This document shows positions 8,206 through 17,419 of a DNA stretch of 64,000 nucleotides, piece by piece. The stretch is from contig JAJECO010000009.1 in assembly GCA_022822005.1 (NCBI GenBank), positions 59,939 to 123,938 on the forward strand. The letters run 5' to 3'. Numbering within the stretch: position 1 is the first letter of the stretch; each line of letters opens with the position of its first letter. The DNA comes from Candidatus Poribacteria bacterium (GTDB lineage: Bacteria; Poribacteria; WGA-4E; PCPOR2b). Both the position numbers and the translations under genes were made by a program. The notes below the pieces were generated by a model. That model had not been told where the DNA came from, made no database searches, and saw only the letters and a list, made by a program, of their open reading frames with translations.

Positions 8206-10065
8206 ATGATAAGAAAATCAATTTTCCACATCCACTTTCTATTAAGCCTTATCTGCGTACTATACATCGGAATACCGGCTACCTTATGGGGACAGTTAGC
8301 AGATTTCGGATTGCTTCAACCGCAGACTGACCCTGTCGAAATTGTTACAGCACATGGAGTCTTGTCGGTAAATCAGGTGCAGCCCGGCAGTACATTTCAG
8401 ATGGCTATCGTGATGAAGTTTGCACCCAATTGGCACGCAAACGCGAATCCCGCCGGAGAAGGCTTAATCCCTACGGAGGTTATCCTTCCCGATCATGCCG
8501 ATCTGATGTTCGGTGAAGTGGTATATCCAAAGGCAGATGTCCTCGAAATCGCATCACTGGGTGGGAAAGTCCCGGTGTATCACGATGAAGCCGTAATCGG
8601 ATTCCAAACGACATTGTTGGACTCAGCACTGTTAGGACGGATCACGCTCCCCTTCCAATTGACATATCAAGCGTGTAACGACGATCAGTGTTTGCTGCCG
8701 AAAACAATTGATTTTGATGTCTCGTTTGAGGTTGTCGGAATGGACCAACCGATTCAACCTATGAACGACGCTATCTTTGCAAACCTACAACTCGGTTCCC
8801 CTCCTGATACACTCTCCGAAACGGCTACAAGCGAAAGTGGAAAATTTTCCCAAGCCCTATCCAAGGGCTACTTTTGGGCATTCCTCTTCGTCTTCGTAGG
8901 TGGAATCCTAACCAGTTTCACACCGTGCGTCTACCCATTAATTCCGATAACGGTTTCCGTCTTTGGTGCAGGTGAATCCGTAGGGCGGACGCGGTCCTTT
9001 CTATTATCCGTCACCTATGTTCTGGGTATCGCCCTAACATACTCGGTTTTAGGGGTTGCTGTCGCATCGACGGGGGCGGTCTTCGGACAGATAATGGCAG
9101 ACCCACGGGTGATGGTTCCGGTATGCGGGATTCTATTCGCGCTCGGACTGTCTATGCTCGGTGTATTTGAGCTCCGCGTACCTTACGCGCTGCAGAACAG
9201 ACTCAACAGCATCGGCGGTGCCGGATTTGCCGGTGCCTTTGCGATGGGAACCGTTGCAGGCATCATCGCTGCGCCTTGCACGGGACCGGCTTTGGGGGCA
9301 GTGCTTTCCTACGTTGCTACAACAGAGAGCGTTTTCCTCGGATTTTGGCTGCTGCTAACCTATGCCCTCGGTATGGGATTGCTATTTATCGTAATCGGTA
9401 CATTTTCAGGCGCTATCGCCGCTCTCCCGAGATCCGGAGGTTGGATGTATATTCTGGAGAATATATTCGGTGTCGCTATCATCACGGTGGCACTGTATTT
9501 TCTCAAAGATGCCATCCCACCATTACGCGCTTTACTCCAGGATTCTTTAGGCTTTTTCGCAATTGCAGGTCTGTTTGTAATAGTTGGTGTTGCGCTGGGT
9601 AAATTTTCCCAACGGTTCAAAGATCTGCCCCGTCTGGTGCAGCTCCGTAAAGCAGTTGGCGTTTTATTGGCAGTTGTTGGACTTTATATGCTCGTTGGCG
9701 GGCTCACAACGGCGGAAAGTGATCTCGTCTGGATCGCTGATGAAACCCAAGGATTGGAGGCTGGACGGAGGGAGGGCAAACCTGTCATGCTCGACTTCTA
9801 CGCCACATGGTGCGCGGCTTGCAACGAACTGGAGCATACCTACGCTGATCCAGCGGTAAAATCAAAATTGTCAAAATTCGTGAACGTCAAACTGGATTTC
9901 ACGCGAAGTTCAGCTGAAGTCGAACGGCTGAAACAAAAGTATGGCATTGTCGGTTTGCCGGTGGTGCTTTTCTTTGATTCCGAAGGAAATCAGTTGACAG
10001 ACAAAAGACTCGAAAAATATGTCGGACCGGAGGAATTTTTGGGGCTCTTGGCGGGGATTAACTAA
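8206..10065 (+). CDS. dsbD: thiol:disulfide interchange protein DsbD
   Basis: About 619 residues in the inner membrane, moving electrons from cytoplasmic thioredoxin to extracytoplasmic thiol proteins. In order: signal sequence; N-terminal DsbD-alpha domain with C157/C162 (YQACNDDQCLLP); an eight-helix core with C241 (TPCVYPLIPIT) and C358 (APCTGPALG); and a C-terminal thioredoxin domain with C536-A-A-C539. All three redox pairs are present. ATG 8206 fits the weak AAGAAG site; an in-frame TTG at 8200 is possible. The adjacent TGA-containing thioredoxin-like protein is a plausible client. Confidence 0.93.
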   Translation: MIRKSIFHIHFLLSLICVLYIGIPATLWGQLADFGLLQPQTDPVEIVTAHGVLSVNQVQPGSTFQMAIVMKFAPNWHANANPAGEGLIPTEVILPDHADLMFGEVVYPKADVLEIASLGGKVPVYHDEAVIGFQTTLLDSALLGRITLPFQLTYQACNDDQCLLPKTIDFDVSFEVVGMDQPIQPMNDAIFANLQLGSPPDTLSETATSESGKFSQALSKGYFWAFLFVFVGGILTSFTPCVYPLIPITVSVFGAGESVGRTRSFLLSVTYVLGIALTYSVLGVAVASTGAVFGQIMADPRVMVPVCGILFALGLSMLGVFELRVPYALQNRLNSIGGAGFAGAFAMGTVAGIIAAPCTGPALGAVLSYVATTESVFLGFWLLLTYALGMGLLFIVIGTFSGAIAALPRSGGWMYILENIFGVAIITVALYFLKDAIPPLRALLQDSLGFFAIAGLFVIVGVALGKFSQRFKDLPRLVQLRKAVGVLLAVVGLYMLVGGLTTAESDLVWIADETQGLEAGRREGKPVMLDFYATWCAACNELEHTYADPAVKSKLSKFVNVKLDFTRSSAEVERLKQKYGIVGLPVVLFFDSEGNQLTDKRLEKYVGPEEFLGLLAGIN

Positions 10066-10097
10066 GGGGAAAATCTGCAGAAGGGAAGAAATCAAAG

Positions 10098-11138
10098 ATG
10101 CGTAAATGGCTACCTTACTTTGAAGCGGTCATGCTCATTGCTCTCATCGTCCTGATAGTTCTGAACACAAAAAGAGGTGGTGCAACCGTTGATTCACCTC
10201 CCGCATCGCAGGCGGAGGCATTCATTAAACAGGGAGATGAATACTTTGCGAAACAGGATCTGCCAAAAGCGCTACTTGCTTATTGGGAGGGTATTCAGGC
10301 AATCGAGGCGGGCACCGGAAACACCAGCCAAGCATCACGGTTGCACGCGCATCTCCGCGTGTCGGAAATCTATTTTCACAGCAACTGGGTGGGAGATGCG
10401 GAAATCCATCTGAATCGCGCTGCGACAATCAATCCTGACGATCCGACTGTCCATCTGCTGCGCGGAAAACTGGCACGTGACACAGGTGATCAGGAAAAAG
10501 CTGTCCAAGCGTTCCTCGCCGTAATCGCCAACGATCCAAAGTATGCGGAAGCACACTACCTGTTAGGTGTACTGTATCAAGGAACAAAACAGTTTAAGGA
10601 AGCAATTGCCCATTACCAGAAGGCAATCGAAAATGATCCTGACCTGATTGATGTCCCCTTTGAATCGGTTCCCTTCGGTCTGCAAGCCCGACTACAACTT
10701 TCGCGAACCTATCGCAATATCCTTCAAGCCTACCAGTTCCTTGATCGGGAACTCACCGCCGAGGAACAGACCCAGCTCGTTGGCTTGGAAGATAAAGGGA
10801 TCGAAATCCTTGAAGAGGTTGTGGCGCATGCGCCGGAATTTACAGAAGCAAAAGAAGAACTCATCGGACTGCTCTACGGTCAGGCGGGCGCACTCCGACG
10901 CGGGGGAGAAGAACGCGCTTATGACGAAGCATTAGATGTCTATGAGAAAATCGTCACGCTAGACCCGACTGAAGTTGACGCATTTCTGTGGATCGGGCAG
11001 ATTTATAACTCGTTCTTACAAGATCCAGAATCCGCACTCGGAGCGTATAAAAAGGCTTATGCACTTGAGCCGGACTCAATGACGCTCACAGAGATCAAGA
11101 CCCTCGAAAGAGATTTGGAAGAAATGGAAATCGAATAA
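10098..11138 (+). CDS. membrane-anchored TPR protein
   Basis: 346 residues: one N-terminal transmembrane helix (YFEAVMLIALIVLIVLN), then tetratricopeptide repeats throughout (for example YAEAHYLLGVLYQGTKQFKEA and VDAFLWIGQIYNSFLQDPESA). It is probably an extracytoplasmic scaffold. It starts 32 bp after dsbD on the same strand and could share its transcript, which suggests but does not prove a role in envelope protein folding or cytochrome maturation. No catalytic motif is visible. Confidence 0.8.
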   Translation: MRKWLPYFEAVMLIALIVLIVLNTKRGGATVDSPPASQAEAFIKQGDEYFAKQDLPKALLAYWEGIQAIEAGTGNTSQASRLHAHLRVSEIYFHSNWVGDAEIHLNRAATINPDDPTVHLLRGKLARDTGDQEKAVQAFLAVIANDPKYAEAHYLLGVLYQGTKQFKEAIAHYQKAIENDPDLIDVPFESVPFGLQARLQLSRTYRNILQAYQFLDRELTAEEQTQLVGLEDKGIEILEEVVAHAPEFTEAKEELIGLLYGQAGALRRGGEERAYDEALDVYEKIVTLDPTEVDAFLWIGQIYNSFLQDPESALGAYKKAYALEPDSMTLTEIKTLERDLEEMEIE

Positions 11139-11145
11139 CTCCAAT

Positions 11146-11305
11146 CTTCGCGACCTTTCCAAAGTTCCCTCTTGGTCTCCCCGATGAGATCGGGACAGGC
11201 GGAACGAACTGATAAGAGGGATTTAGGGCAGTACCTACCAAGTCCCCCTGACAAGTGATACATCCCGATAAAATCGGGGGCGAGATTTAGGGGGTTAGCT
11301 ATACA
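11146..11305. repeat. degenerate CCCCCTGACAAG element (family B)
   Basis: Non-coding spacer with the pieces 'ccaagtccccctgacaag', 'gatttagggggttagc' and the palindromic phrases 'cccgatgagatcggga' and 'cccgataaaatcggg'. It is related to the elements at 59551, 62481 and 63871 but rearranged. It separates the plus-strand TPR gene from the minus-strand dehydratase and could form bidirectional terminators. Confidence 0.65.
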
Positions 11306-11308
11306 TTT

Positions 11309-12454
11309 CTACCAATCCGCTACACTCCCATCCGACTCGTAATAGTACTCGCCGCCCAACTCCTCACTGTATCCTTCACGATTCTGGGTTGCCTCTTGCT
11401 CGTCTATCTCGAAACCGAGCCCAGGCTGCGTCGGCAAGTCAATATGTCCGTCCTTGACCTCCCATGCCGTTTTCAGCAGACCATCACCCAGCGCCGCATC
11501 AACCTGCTCTTGGATGAGGAAATTCGGAACAACCGCATCAACCTGCATACAGGCGGAAAACGCCACAGGCCCAATCGCACAGTGCGGCATACTATGGATA
11601 TAGTAGACCTCTGCCATATTCGCAATTTTCTTCAATTCCGTAATTCCGCCAGCGTGCGACCCGTCCGGTTGGATGTATGCCACCGCTTGCTTCTCGAACA
11701 CTTCGCGGAACTCCCATCGCGAAAGCAAACGTTCCCCTGTCGCGATCGGAAACGGAACGTGATCTGACACCAGCTTAAGGGCATCAACATTTTCCTGTGG
11801 CACCGGCTCTTCCACAAACATCGGGCGCATCCCCTTTAGTTCATGGCAAACTTCGATGGCGAGCGCCGGTGTCATTTTGCCGTGAAAGTCGAAGCACAAC
11901 TCCGCATCCGGTCCAACCCACTCTCGCATCAGATAGGCGCGTTCAACAAACGCATCAATGACAGCAGGCGGTTCATGCGCCCGCCATGTGCCTCCGGGAC
12001 CCGACTTAAACGCCTTATATCCCCCTTTTTCCTGTAGCATTTCGAGACGGTCTTTCGCGGCGGATTTCCCCTCGTCCGTCATGCTACCGATCCCCCAATG
12101 TGCATAAACGCGGATACGGTCACGAACCGCACCCCCCAACAGTTGATGTGTCGGTACACCGTAATGTTTGCCCGCTATATCCCATAGCGCTTGATCTATA
12201 CCGGCTAAAGCACTCATCAATACATTGCCGCCCCGGAAAAAAGCGGATCGATAAATGTGCTGCCAGTGATGTTCGATGCGCAATGGATCTTTACCGATTA
12301 GGTAATCGGTGAGTTCCTCAACCGCAGCGATGGTACTCTTTGGTTTGCCCTCAAGCGTTGTTTCTCCCCAGCCGACGAGACCATTATCAGTTGTGATTCT
12401 TACCAGCCGCATCCGGTGACGCGGAAAAAATTGCTCAATTCTCGCAATCTTCAT
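11309..12454 (-). CDS. mandelate racemase/enolase family, D-galactonate dehydratase-like
   Basis: 381 residues, starting at ATG 12454 (MKIARIEQFFPRH) behind a GAAGGAG site; the seven codons upstream are spurious. Its pattern closely follows DgoD: VGWGETTLEGK, SALAGIDQALWDIAGK, the metal-binding segments DFHGKMTP, FVEEPVP and ATGERL, the catalytic QPDGSHAGGITE, and HSMPHCAIGPVA. Family knowledge: DgoD dehydrates D-galactonate to 2-keto-3-deoxygalactonate. Substrate assignment inside this family is risky, and no KDGal kinase or aldolase is nearby. It lies 45 bp downstream of rtcB on the same strand. Confidence 0.82.
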   Translation of the reverse strand: MKIARIEQFFPRHRMRLVRITTDNGLVGWGETTLEGKPKSTIAAVEELTDYLIGKDPLRIEHHWQHIYRSAFFRGGNVLMSALAGIDQALWDIAGKHYGVPTHQLLGGAVRDRIRVYAHWGIGSMTDEGKSAAKDRLEMLQEKGGYKAFKSGPGGTWRAHEPPAVIDAFVERAYLMREWVGPDAELCFDFHGKMTPALAIEVCHELKGMRPMFVEEPVPQENVDALKLVSDHVPFPIATGERLLSRWEFREVFEKQAVAYIQPDGSHAGGITELKKIANMAEVYYIHSMPHCAIGPVAFSACMQVDAVVPNFLIQEQVDAALGDGLLKTAWEVKDGHIDLPTQPGLGFEIDEQEATQNREGYSEELGGEYYYESDGSVADW

Positions 12455-12499
12455 AAAATTGACTCCTTCTTTCAAATTTGCTCAGTATAGACGTATCTC

Positions 12500-15484
12500 C
12501 TAACCCTTGACCACACCGATTGGGCGTAACCGCGCCACCCGCCGGGAAAGTCCCGCTGCATCGACAACCTTGACCACCTCATCGACATCTTTGTAGGCTT
12601 CTGGAACCTCCTCGTGGAGTGTGCGTCGCCCTTCAGCGCGGACAAAGATTCCCTGCTTCTCAAGGTCTTTCTGAATACTGCGCCCTTTCGTGACCTGCAT
12701 CGCTTTCCGACGTGAGAGCATTCTGCCCGCACCATGACACGTTGTTCCCCACGTCTGCTCCATTGCCGACGGGTTGCCGACCAGCACATAAGAGGCTGTT
12801 CCCATATCACCGGGAATTAGGACCGGCTGCCCAACCTTCTGGTACTTATCGGGGATCTCAGGATGCCCCGCAGGAAACGCCCGTGTCGCGCCTTTGCGAT
12901 GTACGAACAGTTCACGCTCAACCCCGTCAACGAGATGCTTCTCAAACTTCCCAATATTATGTGCAACGTCATAAACCAATTCTAAGCCAAGTTCATCAAC
13001 CCCAGTTTCAAAGAAATCCATGAACGTCTGACGCACCCAGTGCATGATGCACTGACGATTATTCCACGCGTAGTTCGCGCCACACGCCATCGCCGTGATA
13101 TAATCCTGTCCTTCCTTTGAATTAATCGGAGCAGAGGCGAGTTGACGGTCTGGTAAATCAATTCCATACCGCTTCGCAACTTCGACCCACGTTTTGACAT
13201 GTTCGTCGCACACCTGATAGCCGAAACCGCGCGAACCGCTGTGAATCATCACACAAATCTGCCCCTCCGTCAGCCCCATCACTTCAGCAGCTTCCCGATA
13301 CAAAATTCGATCCACCACCTGTACCTCTAAGAAGTGATTTCCGGAGCCGAGCGTGCCGAGCTGATTTTTTCCGCGTTCTAAGGCGCGTTTGCTAACAGCA
13401 TCCGCATTGGCAAGGGACAAAAAGCCGTTTGCCTCCGTAAATTGAAGGTCTTCGAGAAAGCCGTATTCGCGCTCAACCGCCCACCGCGCTCCCTGTTCGA
13501 TCATCTGCTTCTCTTCTTGCGGGTTCAACCGAATCTTTCCGCTCGATCCAATACCACAAGGAACATTTTCAAATAACTTCGCAACGAGTCCTTTGGTTCT
13601 GCCTGCCAACTGCTTAGCGTCCAAATTGGTCCGAATCAAACGCACGCCGCAGTTAGACACAACAAAACCGTTTGCCACAAAATTGTGATCCGGATGTTCA
13701 ACGGTAAAATCGTAAACGTAATCATCAAATTCAAGCGGAGTAATTGATTCAATACGATCCCAGACCATACCACTTTGCTCCAAGTCTTGAGTCGCTTCTT
13801 CAATGTATTTCTCGAAAGTGGGAAAGGCTTGGCTGACTCGCGGTTTCGTCTGTCGTCCTTCATAAACGGATCTTTCAATAAAGCGCTCGTTAATATATTT
13901 AGATCCAATCTTGTGAGTAATTTCCGAAATCGATAGCCCATCTGCGTGCATGACAACGGCAATTCCTGCAGCATTTTCTCGATCCTCAATCAGTCGTTGT
14001 TTGAGTTTGAGATACTGAAGCGCAATATTTGCGAGCGTCTTACGTGCTGCGTTGTATTCAAACCCGATCTGTTCCCACAACTTAATTAGATTCTCATTCG
14101 TCCCTGAAATGACCAATCTCAATCGATAGGAAAGAGATCCATCAATATTCGTTTGTTCTTTTCGCTGACCAATCTTCTTAATCTGTACGCCGAAATCCGC
14201 TAAAAGATCGCCGATGTCCCGCAGGAAAGAGATACCACTATCGACATAACCTTCCCTTTTGTTCATCGACATCTTGGGAGCAGAGATGGTGTGCGGATGT
14301 CCGGTCATTATGGTTGGTGATTCCAATTCAGCACCGAATAGCGCAGCGAGAAACAAGCGTTTCTGCCATAGCGGTGCTCCCTTAATCCATTGTGGTACAC
14401 GGTAATCCTGAAAAGCTTTCTTGCCATGAGGCGCACCAAGCGCAATAAGCAACGTCGCGAATGCGGTACTACTCACATGAAAGCTGACTTCCTCGCGGGA
14501 AAATTGGTATGTATCGTATGTTGTTGTGATCTGATGGAGACGCTCACGGCGATGCAATTTTGAGGGTGTAAACCCAAGGTGCGAAATATCTGCTCTGATC
14601 TCCTCAAGATCCTCTGCTTTGCCGTAGAAAGAAATTCGACCTTTTCCGTCACCGTTGACGTAGTAGATATTGCCGTCTCCCATCACGTATCCCAAGACTT
14701 TTAGCAGGTACGGCAAAGCCTGTGAGTTGTATTTCAGCGGCAATAGATCGCGCTTTTTGAGATGCTTGATGACCTGCCCTTGTCGATTGCCAGATTGACT
14801 ATCACCAAGTTGACCGAGCAAGTTTTCAATCTGTGTTTGATCAACGATAATCTCATCTGATGGCTCTTCATAAGGCACGCCTTGAAATGGTGATAGTGCG
14901 ACCTTATCGCCAATCTTGAGCGATTGCAGTTCGGTCATCCCCCTTGGCGTCCAGAAGGGATGATCGGCTGTCGCCTTGATGGTATCACCGCTCTCGGTTT
15001 TCAGACAGTATATCGGATGGGTTGGACGGAGTTTCAGATAATGCCGTAGGGGGGTTTGGGTTTCAAAGCTATTTTGAAAATCTTGACAACGTACCATAGC
15101 AGTTTCCCAGTCTGAAACCATCTCTCCGATTGGAATAGTGTAGCCGTGTTGGTGCAGTATCTCTGCGTCAGCTGTCAAGCAGTTCAAATCGTAGCCTATC
15201 CCTCCAGGGGATACAACACCATCTGCTGCTGGATCGGTCGCCGCAACGCCGCCAATCACGAAGCCGTAACCCCAATGGAGATCGGGCATCGCAAGCGAGT
15301 GCTTGACAATCCCCGGCAGATGTGCCACGTTGGCAACCTGCTGCAACGCCTCCTCGTTCTTGGCTTGCGCAAGTAATTTTTCGTTCGCGTAAATAATTCC
15401 ATCAACGCGCATGCCACGCATATAACTTTTGGGGATGCGCCACCGATATTCATCAATTTTCTGTAAAGGTATCTCTGCTGCCAT
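12500..15484 (-). CDS. rtcB: RNA ligase RtcB interrupted by an intein
   Basis: A 994-residue precursor. Exteins are residues 1-101 and 612-994, together 484 residues, normal for RtcB, the Mn2+/GTP-dependent ligase joining 2',3'-cyclic phosphate or 3'-phosphate RNA to 5'-OH ends. The intein splits the metal-binding loop GGIGYDLN/CGVRL at the conserved cysteine. The ligase core is intact: HSGSRGFGYQV, HNIGKFEKH, IPGDMGTASYVL and the guanylylated-His motif TCHGAGR. An AGGAGATG site precedes ATG 15484. It is last but one in a minus-strand run; no RtcA, RtcR or archease gene is visible. Without splicing the metal site would be broken. Confidence 0.95.
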   Translation of the reverse strand: MAAEIPLQKIDEYRWRIPKSYMRGMRVDGIIYANEKLLAQAKNEEALQQVANVAHLPGIVKHSLAMPDLHWGYGFVIGGVAATDPAADGVVSPGGIGYDLNCLTADAEILHQHGYTIPIGEMVSDWETAMVRCQDFQNSFETQTPLRHYLKLRPTHPIYCLKTESGDTIKATADHPFWTPRGMTELQSLKIGDKVALSPFQGVPYEEPSDEIIVDQTQIENLLGQLGDSQSGNRQGQVIKHLKKRDLLPLKYNSQALPYLLKVLGYVMGDGNIYYVNGDGKGRISFYGKAEDLEEIRADISHLGFTPSKLHRRERLHQITTTYDTYQFSREEVSFHVSSTAFATLLIALGAPHGKKAFQDYRVPQWIKGAPLWQKRLFLAALFGAELESPTIMTGHPHTISAPKMSMNKREGYVDSGISFLRDIGDLLADFGVQIKKIGQRKEQTNIDGSLSYRLRLVISGTNENLIKLWEQIGFEYNAARKTLANIALQYLKLKQRLIEDRENAAGIAVVMHADGLSISEITHKIGSKYINERFIERSVYEGRQTKPRVSQAFPTFEKYIEEATQDLEQSGMVWDRIESITPLEFDDYVYDFTVEHPDHNFVANGFVVSNCGVRLIRTNLDAKQLAGRTKGLVAKLFENVPCGIGSSGKIRLNPQEEKQMIEQGARWAVEREYGFLEDLQFTEANGFLSLANADAVSKRALERGKNQLGTLGSGNHFLEVQVVDRILYREAAEVMGLTEGQICVMIHSGSRGFGYQVCDEHVKTWVEVAKRYGIDLPDRQLASAPINSKEGQDYITAMACGANYAWNNRQCIMHWVRQTFMDFFETGVDELGLELVYDVAHNIGKFEKHLVDGVERELFVHRKGATRAFPAGHPEIPDKYQKVGQPVLIPGDMGTASYVLVGNPSAMEQTWGTTCHGAGRMLSRRKAMQVTKGRSIQKDLEKQGIFVRAEGRRTLHEEVPEAYKDVDEVVKVVDAAGLSRRVARLRPIGVVKG
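13652..15181 (-). other. RtcB intein with LAGLIDADG endonuclease domain
   Basis: A 510-residue in-frame insertion (precursor residues 102-611). Block A begins with Cys1 (CLTADAEI). Block B has T172-A-D-H175. The endonuclease domain shows LGYVMGDG (264-271) and a second helix motif RLFLAALFGAEL. Block F/G reads YVYDFTVEHPDHNFVANG then FVVSN/C. The C-terminal Asn and +1 Cys are present, but the penultimate residue is Ser instead of the usual His. The site corresponds to the known RtcB intein insertion point before the metal-binding Cys. Confidence 0.92.
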
Positions 15485-15513
15485 TGTGTTCTCATCTCCT
15501 AAAAAAGAGGGAC

Positions 15514-17385
15514 TTAGTGGTGCTCCGGCAAATATAATACGACAAGCGTTTCATCGGCAGTGTTCATTGGGTGATCCATCGACATTGATAACGGTGGGGT
15601 TTGCGTCCAGCCGACCAGTTTTGGTGTTGTCTCTTGTGCCAGATATCGGAGGGCAACCTCGCCAATCAGTACTTGTGCAAACGCCCTTCTCTCACCGACG
15701 AGCGCTTGAGAGAGTGGAGACCTGTTATATCTTTTGAGGCTTTCCTTTATCGCGATAGGCGTTGCAGGGGGAACCGTGCCGATGTAAGTATATCTCCCCG
15801 GTCCCATGAGCCATGCGTTTTCCAGTGTATAAGGAAGTTGATGCTGGATCTGATCTGCCATCAGTCCGTTCTGCCCCACGGGAGGGACACGGAAATCAAT
15901 AAATGTTTCTGCAAAGTAGGCGCGTGTTGTCCACGGGTCCAAAGCCGCTTGGCGCAAGATCGAGGGATCTCTCATCGCTTTAGGTTCGACCAACCGCAGC
16001 GGAGGCGTGGCAGTTGCCGTCAAAGGTCTGATCAACGTCCTGTCTTGGAACCGGATTGGTGTCTCAGTACTGGCTGAAGCGATGATCCCGATATAGGTTT
16101 GCAGATGGGCGCGGTTTGTTAAAGGATAAACGGATAAAATCGAAAAGCGATTCACGGAGACCGGACTCGGTACAAAATGGCGTGGCAGAACGATGCCACA
16201 TGAGAAAAGTACCGTAAGCGCGATACCTCCAACCCAGTATAGCTGGGACCTACCTTTGCCGCCCCACCATATCACAGTGCCAAAACTCAGTGCATACGCA
16301 CTCAAGAAAATGAGCAGTAGTTGGATCAGTGGAGCTTCTGCCGAAGGGATGGCTGCCAAGATTTTTTGAATCTTTTCGTCGTGCCTGCGATCAGCTTCGT
16401 ACCGTGCTTCCGTGTGGCGTGGCGTTCGACTTTCCGTTTTAATGAGCCATTCCCAAAACGCCTCCGCTCCCGGCGAATCGGAAAATGGAGGCGCGGTGTA
16501 ATCGAACCCTATGCTGATAATTTGTCCGCCTCCCCAAAATCTCTTAGCCGCATAAACCTGCCCCTCATCACCAACAAGTGGGACCATTCCGGGCTTGGGC
16601 TTAAATTCAATCAGATCGAAGGGCGTATCGGCTGCAAACCCAAAACGCTGCATCGGTCCGGGAAGTTGGGTTTTTCTTTGCAAATCGCCCAACTCTACTG
16701 GTAAAAACGCCTCCAAAAAACTCCCACGCAACCAGCGTAAATCCGCCCCACCCGACGCGAGTAAGGTGCCCCCGCGCTGAATCCAATCGAGCAACGCCTG
16801 TTGCTGTCGATCAGAAATCCGACGCTCATCTAAGGAAACCCCGCGAATTACAAAAAAATCAACCGAATCGTACCCTTTCCAATGGGCGGGTAGCCCCTTA
16901 AAGTCGGTGTAGGCGGCGAAAGCGTGTCCTTTTGCGTTATCGTCAATCTGTTTTCCATCCCAACGACTCAACAAATCGCGGCTTGGCGTTAGTGCAAGGA
17001 TTACAAGGTCATTCAACGGTTTGAGGAATTCCGGCGTGAGTTCGTGAGACTCTCGGACGTGCCCGGTGGGATTGACCAGCTTGATGCTCAGTTGGGACGA
17101 AATTCCCGGTAGGAAAACGTAGATCATACGTCGTTGACGATCTGATCGCGTGAGGGACAGGGGAGTGGCATACGTTTGGATGAGTTCGCCCGAAAAGATG
17201 TTGCGGACCTCAACGCTTATTTCGCCATCGAAATCTTCATTGCGACTCGTGACAACGACCTGTAGCGGTGCCCATCGCTCCCGTTTGTAAACCTGATCGA
17301 ACCCAAGTTCAACGGATTCAAACTCGATAGCTGAAAAAGCAGAAGATACAGATAAGATAAAAAACAGGACAACAATTCGGCACAT
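15514..17385 (-). CDS. large exported/membrane protein of unknown function
   Basis: 623 residues with a signal peptide (MCRIVVLFFILSVSSAFSAIE), an N-terminal beta-rich region, and a central glutamine-amidotransferase-like fold. Key central motifs are FFVIRGVSLDERR, LLDWIQRGGTLLASGG and FWGGGQIISIGFDY. Two predicted membrane helices follow (LIQLLLIFLSAYALSFGTVI and GGIALTVLFSCGIVLP), then a C-terminal extracytoplasmic domain. No catalytic Cys is obvious. The layout resembles membrane proteins found beside MoxR/DUF58 loci, but such genes are not here. It starts 34 bp after trpC on the same strand. Confidence 0.7.
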   Translation of the reverse strand: MCRIVVLFFILSVSSAFSAIEFESVELGFDQVYKRERWAPLQVVVTSRNEDFDGEISVEVRNIFSGELIQTYATPLSLTRSDRQRRMIYVFLPGISSQLSIKLVNPTGHVRESHELTPEFLKPLNDLVILALTPSRDLLSRWDGKQIDDNAKGHAFAAYTDFKGLPAHWKGYDSVDFFVIRGVSLDERRISDRQQQALLDWIQRGGTLLASGGADLRWLRGSFLEAFLPVELGDLQRKTQLPGPMQRFGFAADTPFDLIEFKPKPGMVPLVGDEGQVYAAKRFWGGGQIISIGFDYTAPPFSDSPGAEAFWEWLIKTESRTPRHTEARYEADRRHDEKIQKILAAIPSAEAPLIQLLLIFLSAYALSFGTVIWWGGKGRSQLYWVGGIALTVLFSCGIVLPRHFVPSPVSVNRFSILSVYPLTNRAHLQTYIGIIASASTETPIRFQDRTLIRPLTATATPPLRLVEPKAMRDPSILRQAALDPWTTRAYFAETFIDFRVPPVGQNGLMADQIQHQLPYTLENAWLMGPGRYTYIGTVPPATPIAIKESLKRYNRSPLSQALVGERRAFAQVLIGEVALRYLAQETTPKLVGWTQTPPLSMSMDHPMNTADETLVVLYLPEHH

Positions 17386-17419
17386 AAATAAACTTCCGAA
17401 CTAATAAATTTAATCCGAT

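Noticed and set aside
14200..14400. Intein region as a separate homing endonuclease gene
   Set aside because: The endonuclease motifs are in frame within RtcB between intact splicing blocks, with no independent start.
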